A DNA stretch of 64,000 bases from Bimastos eiseni (GCA_959347315.1 OY365806.1:49768342-49832341); one strand, 5' to 3'; positions 33,399 through 45,932 are shown, counted from the first letter of the stretch. A program made the numbers and translations. The notes: generated by a model from the sequence alone, not told the origin.

Positions 33399-36300
33399 CT
33401 ACGAAGGCTTTGAGCTTGCTTGGTTTCTGGTGCCTAGTCTGAGCTGAAGTTTTCGTTCGATGAGTTCCTTCTCCATTAATCTCTGCTTCTGAATCTCTTC
33501 CTTATTCAGCTGATTGTCTTGGACGAGTCGCTGGACCGCATCACGCGTCGCCTCGTCATCCTAAGAAACCGATCAATCAATTGAGTAAAAGAATAGCCCT
33601 CAGAAGAGGAGGAGGAGCAGCAGGAGGAGGAAGAAGAAGAAGAAGATGATGATGACCACTATGCAACATCAAAGAAGACGGGTAGGAGGATCACCGTATT
33701 AGAGTTAAAGAAGAAGGGAGGAAGAACAGAAGGAGTAGGGTCCTACTGTGCGGCACGATGGTTTATTTGGTAGCGTACTGGGTTTGTATTTCAACAACTG
33801 AGCAAATTCCGTGGACAGATTGATCTTGCATCTAACATTTAGACTTACTTCTAATAGCTTCTAAATATAAATAAATGTTTGCAATAAAATTAATAAAATA
33901 GCCATTAAATAGCATCAATTGAATAAGTAGGAAGATTGGTGTGAGGACGAAGAAATTGGAGGAGATGACTTTACTGAATGAAGATGAGAATGAGAAGAAA
34001 GAGAATGAAGAGGAAAGTATAATATTGGAATTGCAAAGAGAAGAAGATCAATTAGAGTAGCTAAGAGGCAATAGGCCCACAGGCACGAGGATGGCAGAAG
34101 GTAAACTCAGAATAATGGAAAAAGGAAGAGGAAAAAGGAAAGGAGAATTATATAGAAGAGGCTGTGGAGGGAAGATGAATCAGTCGTGAGCGGGAAAGAT
34201 ACATTTGGAAGAGGAAAGAAATTAGGAGGATGGAAAGGACAAATTGGAGTGAAAGGTTGAGGACGAGATGGAGAAGGGATTTTGGAGGAACAGATGGAAG
34301 GGAGGCAGATGGTCGTCGAATGTGATAACAGAAGGAGAGACGAACATGAGAAATTGAAGATGCATGAAATATGGAGAAGAAGATTAGGAAAACTGACAGG
34401 AGGAAGAGTTGGTGCTGGAGGAGGAGGAGGTGGTGAAGAGAGGATGGAGAGTATATGTGGAAACGGAAAGATAATGGTAGAACAAGAACATAATAAGAAC
34501 TTAAGCTAGATTTCAAGGTTGCCAATATGACCACTTCTTGTTCACGTCGACACGCTATTGCATCATATGTATGTGTGTGTGTATGTGTGTGTTCTCGTGT
34601 GTCCAGACGTGTGCAGTGTCTGAATATGAGACTTACCAATTTTTGCCGGTATCAACGTATTTTGAACTCTTTCTTCTTTTAAGCAGTGCTCTACTTCCCC
34701 ACCTACTTCAGCCTATTATTATACTGTTTACTATTTATATTACCCTCATTTCATCACTGTCTCAGCAGACATTGCTACTTCCAATATCATCTTCTTTCCC
34801 TAGTTCTTCCGTCATTGATTTGTGGTTTCTTTGATGACCTATGACTTCACTTCAGTCCGTTCGGCGACAAACGACTCACTTAACCAAAGGTCGTGACCTT
34901 TGAAACTTTGTCACATCGATTTTATGGGTTCCAGAAAACAAATCGCTCAATCGTTCAACCTATTTGTTCCAATTGGCTGCTTCTTTTCTCGAGTCAGGTT
35001 TGATTCCGATAACTTATATATATGTATATATATGCGAGACTATGGAAAGGGATGAATGATGGAAAACGATTCCAGACGACTCATTGTAAATCATAATAGA
35101 TGATTTGTTGTGCGCTTTCAGTTGACGTCAAAAATGCAATTAACAAGATGTTCAGGCATGCATTGGATAGCATAGTGGTAGTCTACTTTTACCACGTACA
35201 GCTGGAATTCGTATCTCAATGCATCAAGTGAAAGAAACGATTTGTTGCAGTCACATAAAGAAAACGATTGGCAAACAGGCAAAATGACAGAGAGACATAT
35301 ATATGCACAGAGACACATACAAACACACACACACACGTAAACAGCCGCTGACAACTGATAACAGAAGATAAACAAACATTTGCCGCAAAATTGAATAATG
35401 TTGATAAGGCCTACACATGTAAACTGTGATGATAGCCTAGCAAAAAGGAGAAAGAAACTTTTAGACAGACTAAGAGACATACATATGGAAAGGAAGGCAG
35501 ACAGGCAAATTAGGCAAACAAAAGGATGTATTTTCAAACAGGCACACATTAATACAGACTGAACAGTAGGCACACATACACACGCACATCGTTATATACA
35601 GACAGAGAAGGACGAATAGAAGGACCTGTGTTAGATGCTTCTTGTTATGTTCCTCCTTTCTTCTCCGTCGGTTATCCTCCCCTTCTTCCTCCTCCTTCTC
35701 CCTTGAAGGTCCATTCGAGCGTGACATGTATTGGCTCAGGATGTTCGTCATGGTCTCCTGGCTGAGTTCTCCACTCAGTCTCATCGCTTCCAGCGTTCGA
35801 ACGACCTCCTCCAGACCAGGGTCGTTGCTCGATGTTCCCCTCTGCTGCAACCACAAATATAGACCATAGACCATGAACATGAGAACAGTACATCATTTCT
35901 TCGGGACAAAGGAGCTAAATAATTGTCAGACTATCATCTGTGTATATGTGTATATGTGCATATGTGCTCTATGTGTATATGTATGTGCGCATGTGTGCAT
36001 AATTTGTATTAAAGAAATGCATACATTTTTATGCATATGATATACACTAACATACATTGTCATTCTTATATGCATGCACTGCATTGCACGCAGATAATTA
36101 TTGTGTCTATGTAACCAATCGAGTGCAACTGTGCATGTATACAAGTATCGGATGACTCCGACTATTTGTTTAACAACTTGAAAAATAACTCACTGTCTCT
36201 GATAGATATCGATGTAACCAATACGAAACAGGATGGGTCAAGTCTTAAAATCTCAATTGAAAGTGTTTATACCTACAGCCTCAGACAGAAAGGAACGTTT

Positions 36301-39300
36301 TTGTGACCAACCTTTCCGGAATCTTTCGGATGAACTCCTGCCTCTTCCTCCTCTGAAACGGCGTGCATTAATCCTTTCTTCTTCCTATTCAACATTTCTT
36401 GTATCCGCTGCTTTTCCAAATCCTTAACCCGCCTCATTTCCCCCACCGTTCTCGAGTTCTCGTCGACCAGTTCCCCCAATTCGTTCTTAGAGACTCCCTC
36501 TTCTCTCTTCGTCTGTCTGGTTTGTTCATCATCGTCATCATCATCATCGTCATAGTTGTCGTTCCGATCTTTCAGTTCCCTCTTCTTCTGTTCGAGTCTT
36601 TGCATCAGTTTCTGTCGGTCGGTGTCGTGTCTCCTCTTCAGGGCCTGGACGCTTTTGGCGTGGTCACCAAGGACCGCGTTGACCTCCTCTGAAGTCAGTT
36701 GTCGAGGACCACCAGCGATTCTTCGGGCAAACGTCTCGGCCAGCTCCAACTCCTCCTGTTACATCAGAGATCACTTTCAACGTTTAAACGATAAAGTATG
36801 TCATGTGAGGTAAGGTAAATGAACAATAGTAGGCTACTGTGAGAAAATAGTGCCATTTGTCCAGTTCAGTAGCATAAACCTTGTTTAGCGATTCTAACTT
36901 AAAGTTAACTTATTGAGTTTTATCTGTAATAGACTAATTGAGGTGTGGTACTTAACCCTGGTTTCTCGTGTTTTGAATGAAAGAATAAATGTGCTAAAAC
37001 TTCGAACGGTGTCGATGTCATTTAATTGCCACGTTTCACCAATAGTTGGTAATTTATAGGTAGCAGTAGAGGAAGAAAGTTTTAGCTTGGTCACAGAGTG
37101 TAATAATAACAAGAGATGACAATACTACTAAATATCTGCAATTTACGCAACGACGAATCGTGTAACCTGATTGTGTAGTTGTTCTAGGTCTGTTTCTGTT
37201 GCAATATCTCGAAGTCGATCGCTGTCCTGAAATGCGTCCACTCCAACGGCCACTCCCCTCAATTTCAGTCCATTCGGTTGTTCCATGTCGCCATCAGTAC
37301 TTCCATCGTGTACTCTGAAGTGTGTGACATTCTCTGTACTGGAGTAACGAGTCCCACCAACCATTCCAGATCCTCCATCGTTCGTCTGCACTCCATGTGA
37401 TGTGATGGAAACTCCAGCCTCTTCTTCCGTTGTCTCCGTACCAAATGACTTCCGGTTTCCTTGGTGCACTTCCGTCATATCCGTCTGCATTTCTGAGTCT
37501 CGTAATCGTTTAGCTTCATCGCGAATCTCTCGTAGGACCTCAACAACTGCAGCGTTCGAGATTTCGTAGTTGGCAATATTCTTTAAAACATAACGGAAGC
37601 CAATTATTATCTTCAAGTAGAGACAGCTGGAATGACCCCTCTCTACGCTGCAGTGACCCCACTCTACGCTGGAGTGACCCCTCTCTCCAACTAATCCTAC
37701 TGTTTCAAATCCTCCATCGTTGGTCTGTACTCCTCGTATTTTATGGAAATCCAAACCTCTTCTTCTGATGTCTGCGTACAAAATTACGTAAATTGACAGC
37801 GTCTCATGCTTTACATTACGGTGCCTTATCGTCTAGCTACATTGTATTTTTCCACTTTGGCTTATATACAGTTACCGTTGCCGCTGAGAAGAAATCTTGA
37901 AGGACGCTATACAATTGTTCCGAATGAATCGGTCATTCTACACAGTAATTACACTACGCCATGCATATCGTTCACATCTCCTCACATTTCTTCGTTTTTC
38001 GATGTAATAACATAACGTGTTATATCTTACATCACTGTGCCTTAGCTATAATTAGGCTATATCTTGTTAATGCACTTGACAGCAGATATAGTGACCGTCT
38101 ATTAGGGACACCTATTTGCAATTTAATAGATTATTGTAGTAAGCAGCACAGTTGTCGACTTACGTACAATATTGGCAAAGCAGATGTTTGACTGTTACAC
38201 AGATTTAGCATTAAAAAAATAATAGTCAAAGTGGAAATAAAAACCAACACAAACAAATAAAACTTAACTGAAGTATTAACAGACACTTACTAATTAACCG
38301 CAGCTAATTAGATAAAATTGTGGCCTCGATCCTGCTAATTGTTTCAATGAATTGATCCGGTGAGTGGGAGCCACGCCATTCAAGGTCCCCGTGCATGGAC
38401 CGTAGGCTTCGATATAGTCCGAGATTGAACTCTCTTAAATAGGTCACCATAGGGAAGCGCATGCTCTCTCACATAGAGGCGCATGACTCGGCATGAGGCA
38501 CAGCCTAACCAAAGTAACTAAACATATAATTACCCTTTTCCTATCCCCTCACTTAACATATCATTTGCAGCATCATGAACATAGATAGAAATAATAACTG
38601 CATAAATTTAATGAACAATATTATACTAAATTTAATGAACAATATTATATTAAATTTAATGAGCAATATTATATTAAATCTAATGAACAATATCATATTA
38701 AATTTAATGAACAATATTATATTAAGTTTAAGAACAATATTATATTAAATTTAATGAACAATATTATATTAAATTTAATGAGCAATATTATATTAAATTT
38801 AATGAGCAATATTATATTAAATCTAATGGACAATATCATATTAAATTTTATGAACAATATTATGTTAAATTTAATGAACAATAATATATTAAATTTAATG
38901 AACAATATTATATTAAATTTAATGAGCAATATTATATTAAATTTAATTAGCAATATTATATTAAATTTAATTAGCAATAGTATAATAAATTTAATTAACA
39001 GTATTATATTAAATTTAAGTAACAATATTATATTAAATTTAATTAACAATATTATAGATTTAACTCTTAAATACGAAACAATACAGCTGTACTAACATGT
39101 CATGCATGTACACTCTGCCTTGCATGATGCAAATCATCCTTGTCATGAACGCGTCGTTAAATAAACTTATTACACACACCATTACTTTTATCGTAGAACT
39201 GTTTAGATAAGTTGTGAGATTCTGACCTTGAGTTCTGGATCGTCTTTAGCCAGCATCCTCTCGATTCGAACAAGTTCACCCTGAAGATGTCCTCGGAGGC

Positions 39301-40709
39301 CAAGAGTTTCAACGATCTGCGGAGTCAACTCTGATCGGTCTTCACGCTGAGACAATACCCGCAGCGATTCATCTTGTTCCAGCATCCTCTATACAATGAA
39401 CATTTATATAGCGCCTAATTTGGAAACTTCAAAGTTTGGTTGCTTTAGACACTTGGAAAGATAATAAAGTTCATAATGTCGATATCCAAATCTTCGCCGT
39501 ATTATGTCTAATTACTGACTTTGTATTTATGTCCTAATACTTCTTGAACTGGTGGGGGTGAATCAAAGACAAACTGGTTCAGCGTCAAAATTCTAGTTTC
39601 TCTCGATCAGTCTGCACACGGAAGTTTAATTCAAGAGATACTGTAGGTAGACTTACTGTCCTATTTGCTGTTGATTATACGGACAAAGAACAGGGAGTGA
39701 ATGAACTGTTTCTTCGGCACTTCTGTTGCATCTTATACTGTTGAGTGCGAGCTCTTCTTGACATTACTTCCAGCATTCATGTGAAGTTTCTAGTCATACG
39801 CTTAATTAGCTGCGGTTAATTAGCAAGTGTCTGTTAATACTTCAGTTAAGTTTTACCTGTTTGTGTTCGTTTTTATTTCCACTTTTATTTTTTGATGCTA
39901 AATTTGTGTAACAGGTAAACATCTGTTTTGTCAATATTGTACGTAAGTCGAAAACTGTACTGCTTACAACAATAATCTATTAAATAGCAAATAGGTTTCT
40001 CTAAAAGCGAGATTATATCCCTTCTGAGCCTTCCTTTATTGCCAGCTTTATAAATCCTTAAAATTTAAAATTGAACCTGCATTGATCTATATGTGTGTCG
40101 CTGGAATAGAATGAAATTTTATTTGATTTGACAAGAGATTTTTAACAGTTCTGCTACTGATTTCTGTATGGGGCTTGCTGATGTTTGGACACTTAGCTTT
40201 TATAATTATTATCAACCTCATTCGTTTGATAAAAATGGTAAATAAAATTAACTAAAGTCGGTTATTGGCTAATCAAGTACGTATTTAAAACTATAATAAG
40301 TTATATGTCGTCAAAGTCAAAGGCTTCATATATACATATATATATATGCACGAAGAACTGGAACGTAAACTGTGAAACAATATAATAAATGTAAAAGTTA
40401 ACTTGAATTTGAATTCTCACATTCTTAAACAAATGATTCATCTTTTCCCTTACGAAATTCATCCTGTACGTGACTAGAACAAGTGTAATAATGGTGACAT
40501 TGAATCGTACCCCTAGGAATTCCTCAGCACCAAGAATTCGACAGAATGTCAGATCTCTTGATTCATTCCAACTGTCTTGCCTGCTAAACTGGACGACAGG
40601 TGGAACGGACTGAAGACGAGGCGCATGAGGAAGAGGAGGAAGCTGGACCGGAACCATGACTGGAACTGTGTAAGCTGCAACATTTCCAGGATGAGACTGT
40701 CGGCGACTC
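33399..40709 (-). CDS. Coiled-coil protein, unrecognised; six exons, 5' end not found
   Basis: Six exons with GT-AG borders join in frame: 40709-40511 (starts in phase 2), 39388-39227, 37580-37167, 36755-36312, 35841-35626 and 33560-33399 (TAG). They total about 532 codons. The last five exons are all phase 0 at both ends. The first exon is Pro/Val-rich (PVMVPVQLPPLPHAP). The rest is rich in Glu, Lys, Arg, Gln and Leu with heptad-like spacing, for example LKRRHDTDRQKLMQRLEQKK and QRLMEKELIERKLQLRL, indicating long coiled coils. An acidic DDDDDDDD run (about 36550) and the repeated words MQTD, VQTNDGG and TETD occur. The 35841 exon has a CAGCAG tandem acceptor. I do not recognise the family; cytoskeletal or ciliary roles would be guesses. 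The 37580 exon could extend upstream to about 37767, since that frame stays open. Confidence 0.7.
33600..33660. repeat. Purine-rich GGA/GAA repeat in the last intron
   Basis: AGGAGGAGG then AAGAAGAAG then GATGATGATG triplets. The neighbouring 33.7-34.5 kb is also strongly purine-biased and gives long but meaningless frames on both strands. Confidence 0.75.
33661..35625. other. Last intron of the coiled-coil gene
   Basis: Purine-biased sequence to about 34500, then a (TG)n tract at 34567-34600, AT tracts near 35015 and (CA)n near 35317-35336. No additional exon was recognised. Confidence 0.5.
37632..37690. repeat. 19-bp triplicated unit beside an exon-like duplicate
   Basis: AGTGACCCCTCTCTACGCTG is present three times with small changes. 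It lies between the 37580 exon and an upstream stretch (37700-37770) that resembles part of that exon (shared coding for GVQTNDGG), so this part of the gene has undergone local duplication. Confidence 0.7.
38103..38315 (-). repeat. Left arm of a ~210-bp inverted repeat
   Basis: From ACCTATTTGCAATTTAATAG to AATTAACCGCAGCTAATTAG. The reverse complement, about 90% identical by eye, lies at 39795-40005. Between the arms are the AT-rich minisatellite and one exon of the coiled-coil gene. Confidence 0.8.
38604..39056. repeat. 24-bp AT-rich minisatellite, about 19 copies
   Basis: The unit is AATTTAATGAACAATATTAT plus ATTA. Because the period is eight codons, it leaves open frames of about 110 codons on both strands (NNIILNL-type repeats); these are artefacts. 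It lies in an intron of the coiled-coil gene. Confidence 0.92.
39795..40005 (+). repeat. Right arm of the ~210-bp inverted repeat
   Basis: From TTAATTAGCTGCGGTTAATTA to CTATTTAATAGCAAATAGG, the reverse complement of 38103-38315 with scattered differences and one small indel near 39890. Confidence 0.8.
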
Positions 40710-43035
40710 CTGGAAAGACATAATGACCAATCAGAACGGCACCTACGCTCTAAGTCAACCAAAAAATGACGCTGTTTACGGGAAGAAAAGATGGCCTGCA
40801 TGTTTGACTATCGCTAACAAACAGACCAGGTAGCGAGTAACGAATAATGCTGTGCATCAGTTCAAACTCCTGCAAAGTTAAAAATGCTGCACAGAATTTG
40901 TCTTATCATCTAAAGAATGCATCATAATGTTCCTATTCGCAGCCTACACATTATCATACTCTATTCCAAGGAATCGATCCAACGTCAATTCTCAACTCTG
41001 TTAATCGTAATCTTAATCGCAAACTCCAAACTTCCAAAGCACCACTTGATAACCAAGCGCAGGGAAACAGCCAATTCACGTGCGCTGCTTCGTGTCCAGC
41101 AGGGTATTCTGATGAAGTTCCGGTTACCAGCGGATCAGAGAGGCCTTCATGTGTAGCTGTTGGAGTATAGGTGTCGTTCAGATAGAGGATTGGAATTAAG
41201 GTGGAGAATCAGATGAGTAGTTTTAAATTACCGAAAGGTGAGACTTCGGTTTGAGTGGAAAGTTCGAGGGATGATCGATAGAGGAACCTGAAGCAGACGG
41301 TGCTAATTGAGTGGCTACGATGGCGACAGCTTTTCAAACTACAGAGGCAGATCGTTCCAGAGACGTGGTCCAGTATAAGATGGATTAGTTGGAGAACATG
41401 AGATGAGTAAAGAGTCGCGACGGGGGATTGAGAAAAACTAAGACATGATGATGTCATCTGGTCTTTTTAGCTTTCTATGCGTCTATGGGAGAGCCAGCAG
41501 ACTAATAATATAATTGTGACTTCCTGTAATCTGTGTTTACAGATGAACTTGTTTTATGTTGAACTTAAATATCACTGAAGTTGGCGCAGTACGCGCTTAA
41601 GAGGTACTTCAGGCGTTTCATGAAGAATCTAGACACATACTTATAAATTATGCGTGTGCCTATTGTATAGACCAACCAAGTACCATTTAAAGTCCATAGA
41701 AAAATAACTATGCGTGTCTAAATGTACGTGCCTATGAAGCAAACAGATGACTAAACAACGTGTGCATAATATAGGGTCCAAAACGGAGCCTTCTGTGTTC
41801 AGCTGCTACCTACTCGATCATCGATGGTCGTCGGACAGCGAAGCCCTCAGTTGACACGCGACGTATATCGGATGGATGAGCCGTGTACTGGGAACTTGAG
41901 GAAGATCCCATCTGGAAGATATCCAGAAGATTTCAGAGTAGGAATAAGATTTAGTCTCCTATGTCTAAGAACCCGTTGATGGAGCCACTGGTAGGAAACA
42001 ATCCGAAAGAAGAAGGTCGTCAATATGTTCTTCTGTCATATACTGCGTAATAAAGCAACAAGTAACAATTTATTCGGTGGGTGAAGGAACGTTGCATTAA
42101 GTGCGAGAACTTAATATAAGGAGCACCATAAGTACCTCTTCGATAATTTGGAATGGTCCAATAGTTATGCAGTAGAAAATTAAATTTAAAAAAAACTAGT
42201 AACCTTCGGTAATAAACTAAATATTATCAATTCAGATTTTACTTCATTTTACCACAAACTTCACATCTATATCGTGATCCTTATTATATGTAGTTCTAAC
42301 TTGCACACTTCTATACCAGTGAGAAGTGACCTGCAACATGATCCAATCGGCTGGAACCAAAACATTTCTTAGTGAAGCTAAGACAGTTTGTGGCACGTTA
42401 GGCACCTATCTCTTAAAATCGATTGTGTAAACACGCATTCGTACAGCAGTGTCTGCGTGCGTCTAATCGTGCAATTTCAAATTACAACGAAAAGGTCAGA
42501 CAGGCTTCAAAACATGCTAGCATCATGCAAATATCGATTACTCACCTGTCCGCGTGCAGCTGTCAATGAATGTCTGCCTCGTTCTCTGTTTGACCCTTAT
42601 TGAATAGAAACTGCAGATCGTTTAGGTTTCAGCTGTAGGCAGGAGGTCTTAGAATGCATTTCCGTTGGCTGAAGTGCCGCCTAGCCCGTCTTTGTTTACT
42701 AGGTGGCCATGGGAACCAGGTAGGTCAAAGTCGCAATCATTACCTAACGGATGTCAATCACGACGTTAATGCACCTGACATCCAATCAGGAGTGTTGGCT
42801 ATATGTGTATCACACGCATGTCACTATTACGGACACGTTTTATTAGTCTCTGCTGAATCAGTCTGCTAGTAAGGCTAGAAAGAAGGTCTTTCACAAAGCA
42901 GAAAATGTGCTATATAGATGTTGGAACACAGTTATGATGAAATATATAGTGTCTGATAATGTTAGAGATGAAGTTACATTTCCAGTCGATTAATAATGGA
43001 TTTGGCAAGCTAGTGAAGGAGGGCAAAGGAATTGG
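40710..43035. other. Upstream of the coiled-coil exons, no exon recognised
   Basis: I saw no convincing exon on either strand. 41190-41460 resembles LINE 3'-UTR debris (for example a GTTCCAGAGACGTGGTCC block). The first exon(s) of the minus-strand gene should lie here or further right. Confidence 0.45.
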
Positions 43036-43039
43036 AGGA

Positions 43040-43200
43040 AAAGAGTGGCAGTTCACGTCAGGTCCATCACACACATGGGACGCGATGGCGCCTTCTGAGC
43101 CTTGCAACCGAGGGGTCGCAGATTCGATCCCACGTCAAGTCACTGCTTAGCGACCTAGGACAAGTTGCTGAACAATAATTTCCTGTGAGAAGGTCTCACT
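43040..43200 (+). mobile_element. tRNA-derived SINE, degraded
   Basis: Contains GGGGTCGCAGATTCGATCCC (about 43114-43133), a match to the tRNA B box, preceded by an A-box-like region about 45 bp upstream. A SINE-like body (GACAAGTTGCTGAACA...AAGGTCTCACTCATCGCAT) follows. It does not fold as a complete tRNA and is not called as a tRNA gene. Confidence 0.6.
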
Positions 43201-43630
43201 CATCGCATAAAGCCAATGGACCTGCCTTTTGGCAGAGAATTTATTATCGTTATCATACACAATAAGAGTTATAACTTTGCGATTCCTCTTTCTGTCACCT
43301 GTCTCTATTCTCCGCCAATTCACCTGTGTCAGTCCCACTGGTTAGCCACCCAGCCACTTCTTGTCATCCCGCCGGCCACTGGATTTCTTCCTCAACGAGC
43401 CGGGCACATTCTTTAACTCTGGATCTTGCACTTCATATTACTAGCCTAACTGTTTATTCTGATTCTAACCCAAACAATCCCCAGGCATGGAGTCAAACAG
43501 GTATAACTATTCTCTCTATTATTCTGCGAGGAACTTACTTCCCCCACAGTAACGAATCATTATGAAAGACACAGAGTTGAAATTAGACTCTGCGTAAAAC
43601 TGGTCGGTCGAAATCTGTCCAGATTGTAGA

Positions 43631-43740
43631 TCCGACCCGAATCGATACACCGGGATCTTAACCCGACTCGACCCGACCCGACCAACCAAATGCACAGATA
43701 TTCGTGACCCGACCAGACCCAACCAGAAACGTGAGTCGGC
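43631..43740. repeat. CCCGAC-rich low-complexity stretch
   Basis: ACCCGACTCGACCCGACCCG and related hexamers, broken by an AT-richer stretch, then more GACCCGACCAGACCC. It is unlike the surrounding base composition. Confidence 0.8.
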
Positions 43741-43767
43741 TCGACATGTGGACAACTCTGCCTTGAC

Positions 43768-44080
43768 ATTTCCGCCGCATTCGACTCCATTGATCACATC
43801 CTCCTTCGTAATCGACTATCTTCTTAATTTAGCGTCTCTGACACCGCTCTACCATGATTCCTGTTCGATCTACATCATTCTCTGTTAAAGCACACAGCCA
43901 GTGCTCGCAAATTCTCCGACTCTCTTGCAGTGACCCTCAAGGTCTCGTCCTGAGCCCACTCCTCTTCATCCTGTAAACCAAACCGTTAATCGAACTCATC
44001 GAATCCTCCTCTGTAAACCACTATCTGCACACAGACGACACCCAACTCTACATGCTATATCCTGCTCTTTTCCCAATCTC
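43768..44080 (+). mobile_element. CR1/L2-like LINE reverse-transcriptase fragment
   Basis: Across frame changes the plus strand codes for DISAAFDSIDHILLRNRLSS (about 43769-43826), then PQGLVLSPLLFIL near 43935-43975 and a YxDDTQLY-type active site (HTDDTQLYM, about 44027-44055). In the intact family this is YADDTQLY. Several stops make it inactive. Confidence 0.78.
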
Positions 44081-44329
44081 AATCGCACAGACATTCTATG
44101 TGGTTAATCGTATGGTACAAGGCGCCGTCATTCACTGCAACAACCTCCTGCACCACTCTGGTTTGTTGGTCCATCCCTTTGGAGAATCTCCCCTTTGGCA
44201 TTCGAACTTTCTTTGTAAACTGTCATCAAGTTACTTCTATAATAGGACTGGCTATTTTAGTAGCACCCCTGACGATCCTTTATTTATTTTTATTTAATCT
44301 GAGATCTGATATTGCCCTTCTTCCAACAT

Positions 44330-44518
44330 TTTTTGCTCAGAGGTGCACATGCCTCGACGGCGTAATTGCAGTTGTACTGCAGAGCAATTGTGCGCGAAGG
44401 ACTTGCTTAAGGTCCCTACACACTGACTGACGCCTCGGACGAGGCTCGAACCCGCTCACTCAGTGCACACTGAGCGTTACGGGCCGACCGTTCTAACCAG
44501 TCAACCACCGTGCCATGC
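44330..44518 (-). mobile_element. tRNA-derived SINE, copy 1
   Basis: The minus strand starts GCATGGCACGGTGGTTGACT with an A box, and a B box GGGTTCGAGCC follows about 55 bp later. The body ends with GCACAATTGCTCTGCAGTAC. It closely matches the copy at 57.35-57.52 kb, in the same orientation. Confidence 0.8.
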
Positions 44519-44525
44519 ACAAAGG

Positions 44526-45435
44526 CAGTCATGTTTACAGAATAGCGCTTTGTGTGGCTTCCTAAATGTGCGTTTTATAGTACATAAATTATGCGTACAT
44601 ACTGTACATGCATACATTTGCATGTACACATACACTGCACACATACATTCATACATGCATATGTATATACACATTAAGACTATAACACATACATCAAAGC
44701 AAACATTATTATTACTTTGATTATTATTAGTCGTGAATGTAGGGCCTATGCTTATAGGCTACTGCGACTTCTTCGGTGATGTGTATAGGCCTACCTGTCG
44801 CAGGCCTACTCAGGTCACCTGCTCAGAGGCCTAGAGAGATAGTTGTCGTTCAAAGGGCACCGGTGAAAGTCGGCTCACCTAATATTTAGGCCATGGATTA
44901 CGTTGGGCTGGCCTTCTTGGGCTAAACCTACATGACCGACGACTTAACTAGCTGCTTGAATACTGGGTTTATGCCAAGCGAGCGTTACTAAATGTATGCA
45001 ACCGCACTCCGAGATTTCGAATTGCTCTATTCATGGAGTTTAAACCGGATCTAAACCTCATGTATAGTGACGACTTTTGAATCATGCAAACTGCACGAAT
45101 TCCGGTAAGATGCGAGTCTATTCAATGGTTCAATGAACCTACGTGATAGATGCGAAACCAGGAAGGCTTTTGAATCTGTACCCTAACGGAATGAACTGTT
45201 ATGAACATGCATACGATGGCATATATTATGTAGCTCGAGATCTATGCAGAGGATAAGATAAGCTATTATTAGTCGTTGTTATGGGCTTGCAGTGAGATAG
45301 AAAAAATACGCCCGTGATTTCTGCACAGGATTGCTAGTAGGCCTAAGCTAAAATGTTTATTTTATAAACAATATGATTTTAGTGCGTATGATTATTCCTA
45401 TATCACAGACCACACGATTATACTAATTTCAATTG

Positions 45436-45473
<38 letters not shown>

Positions 45474-45552
45474 TTCAATTATTGTAAGCCACAGCACAGC
45501 TATGATTACATCGACGCTGATTTAGTGCAACATTATTCGTTGCTCTGATCAG
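44526..45552. other. Non-coding upstream of the Ig exon
   Basis: Includes short ATACAT-type repeats near 44610-44680 and a (TA)n tract at 45437-45470, directly upstream of the Ig exon. No other exon was recognised. Confidence 0.5.
45437..45470. repeat. (TA)n microsatellite
   Basis: About 17 TA units. Confidence 0.95.
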
Positions 45553-45932
45553 GTGCAACATATATTTGAAAGTGGACAACGAACCGAAAAAACCGGCGGA
45601 AATGACGTCATCATACGCAATATTTCCATCCACCCACCAGATGGCTCCATTGATAGACGACAGCGAGCTGGCTAAGCCATTGACGTTGAAGCTGGATGAG
45701 CCAGCCTCCATTGTCGTTCGCATCTCAGGGTTTCCAAAGCCGACCGTTAGATGGCAGGTCGGTCGCAAGAGGGTGAAGGAATCGCCCAAGTTCCACATGT
45801 GGACGGATGGGGATCGAACCCACACCCTAGACATATCCAGAGTGACGAGGGACCTTGAGCAGGGAGTGTGGGTCGTCGCAACAAATGTCAACGGCGAAGA
45901 TTGCTGCCTCGTCGAAGTCAGATCTTACGAAA
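45553..45932 (+). CDS. Exon coding for an I-set immunoglobulin domain
   Basis: An open frame with an Ig-like pattern: AKPLTLKLDEPASIVVRISG, then FPKPTVRWQVGRKRVKES with the core Trp, then HTLDISRVTRDLEQGVWVVA and TNVNGEDCCLVEV. The spacing fits a single I-set domain of about 95 residues. Both canonical disulfide Cys positions are replaced (Arg and Val), as in intracellular muscle Ig domains of the titin/twitchin/obscurin type. Likely borders are AG at 45551-45552 and GT at 45933-45934, but a different acceptor at about 45525 is possible. The exon ends after one base of a codon. It is upstream of, on the same strand as, and phase-compatible with the giant frame at 49.4 kb; a common gene is an inference. 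Confidence 0.72.

Noticed and set aside
34148..34639. 163-codon minus-strand frame rich in Leu and Ser
   Set aside because: Complement of a purine-biased intron stretch and a TG/CA repeat. No protein-like motif, and it lies in the last intron of the coiled-coil gene.
38717..39095. Two 110-113 codon frames on opposite strands
   Set aside because: Artefacts of a 24-bp (eight-codon) tandem repeat with no stop in those frames.
43100..43140. Possible tRNA gene
   Set aside because: Only B-box-like and weak A-box-like parts are present, with no complete cloverleaf. Better explained as a tRNA-derived SINE.
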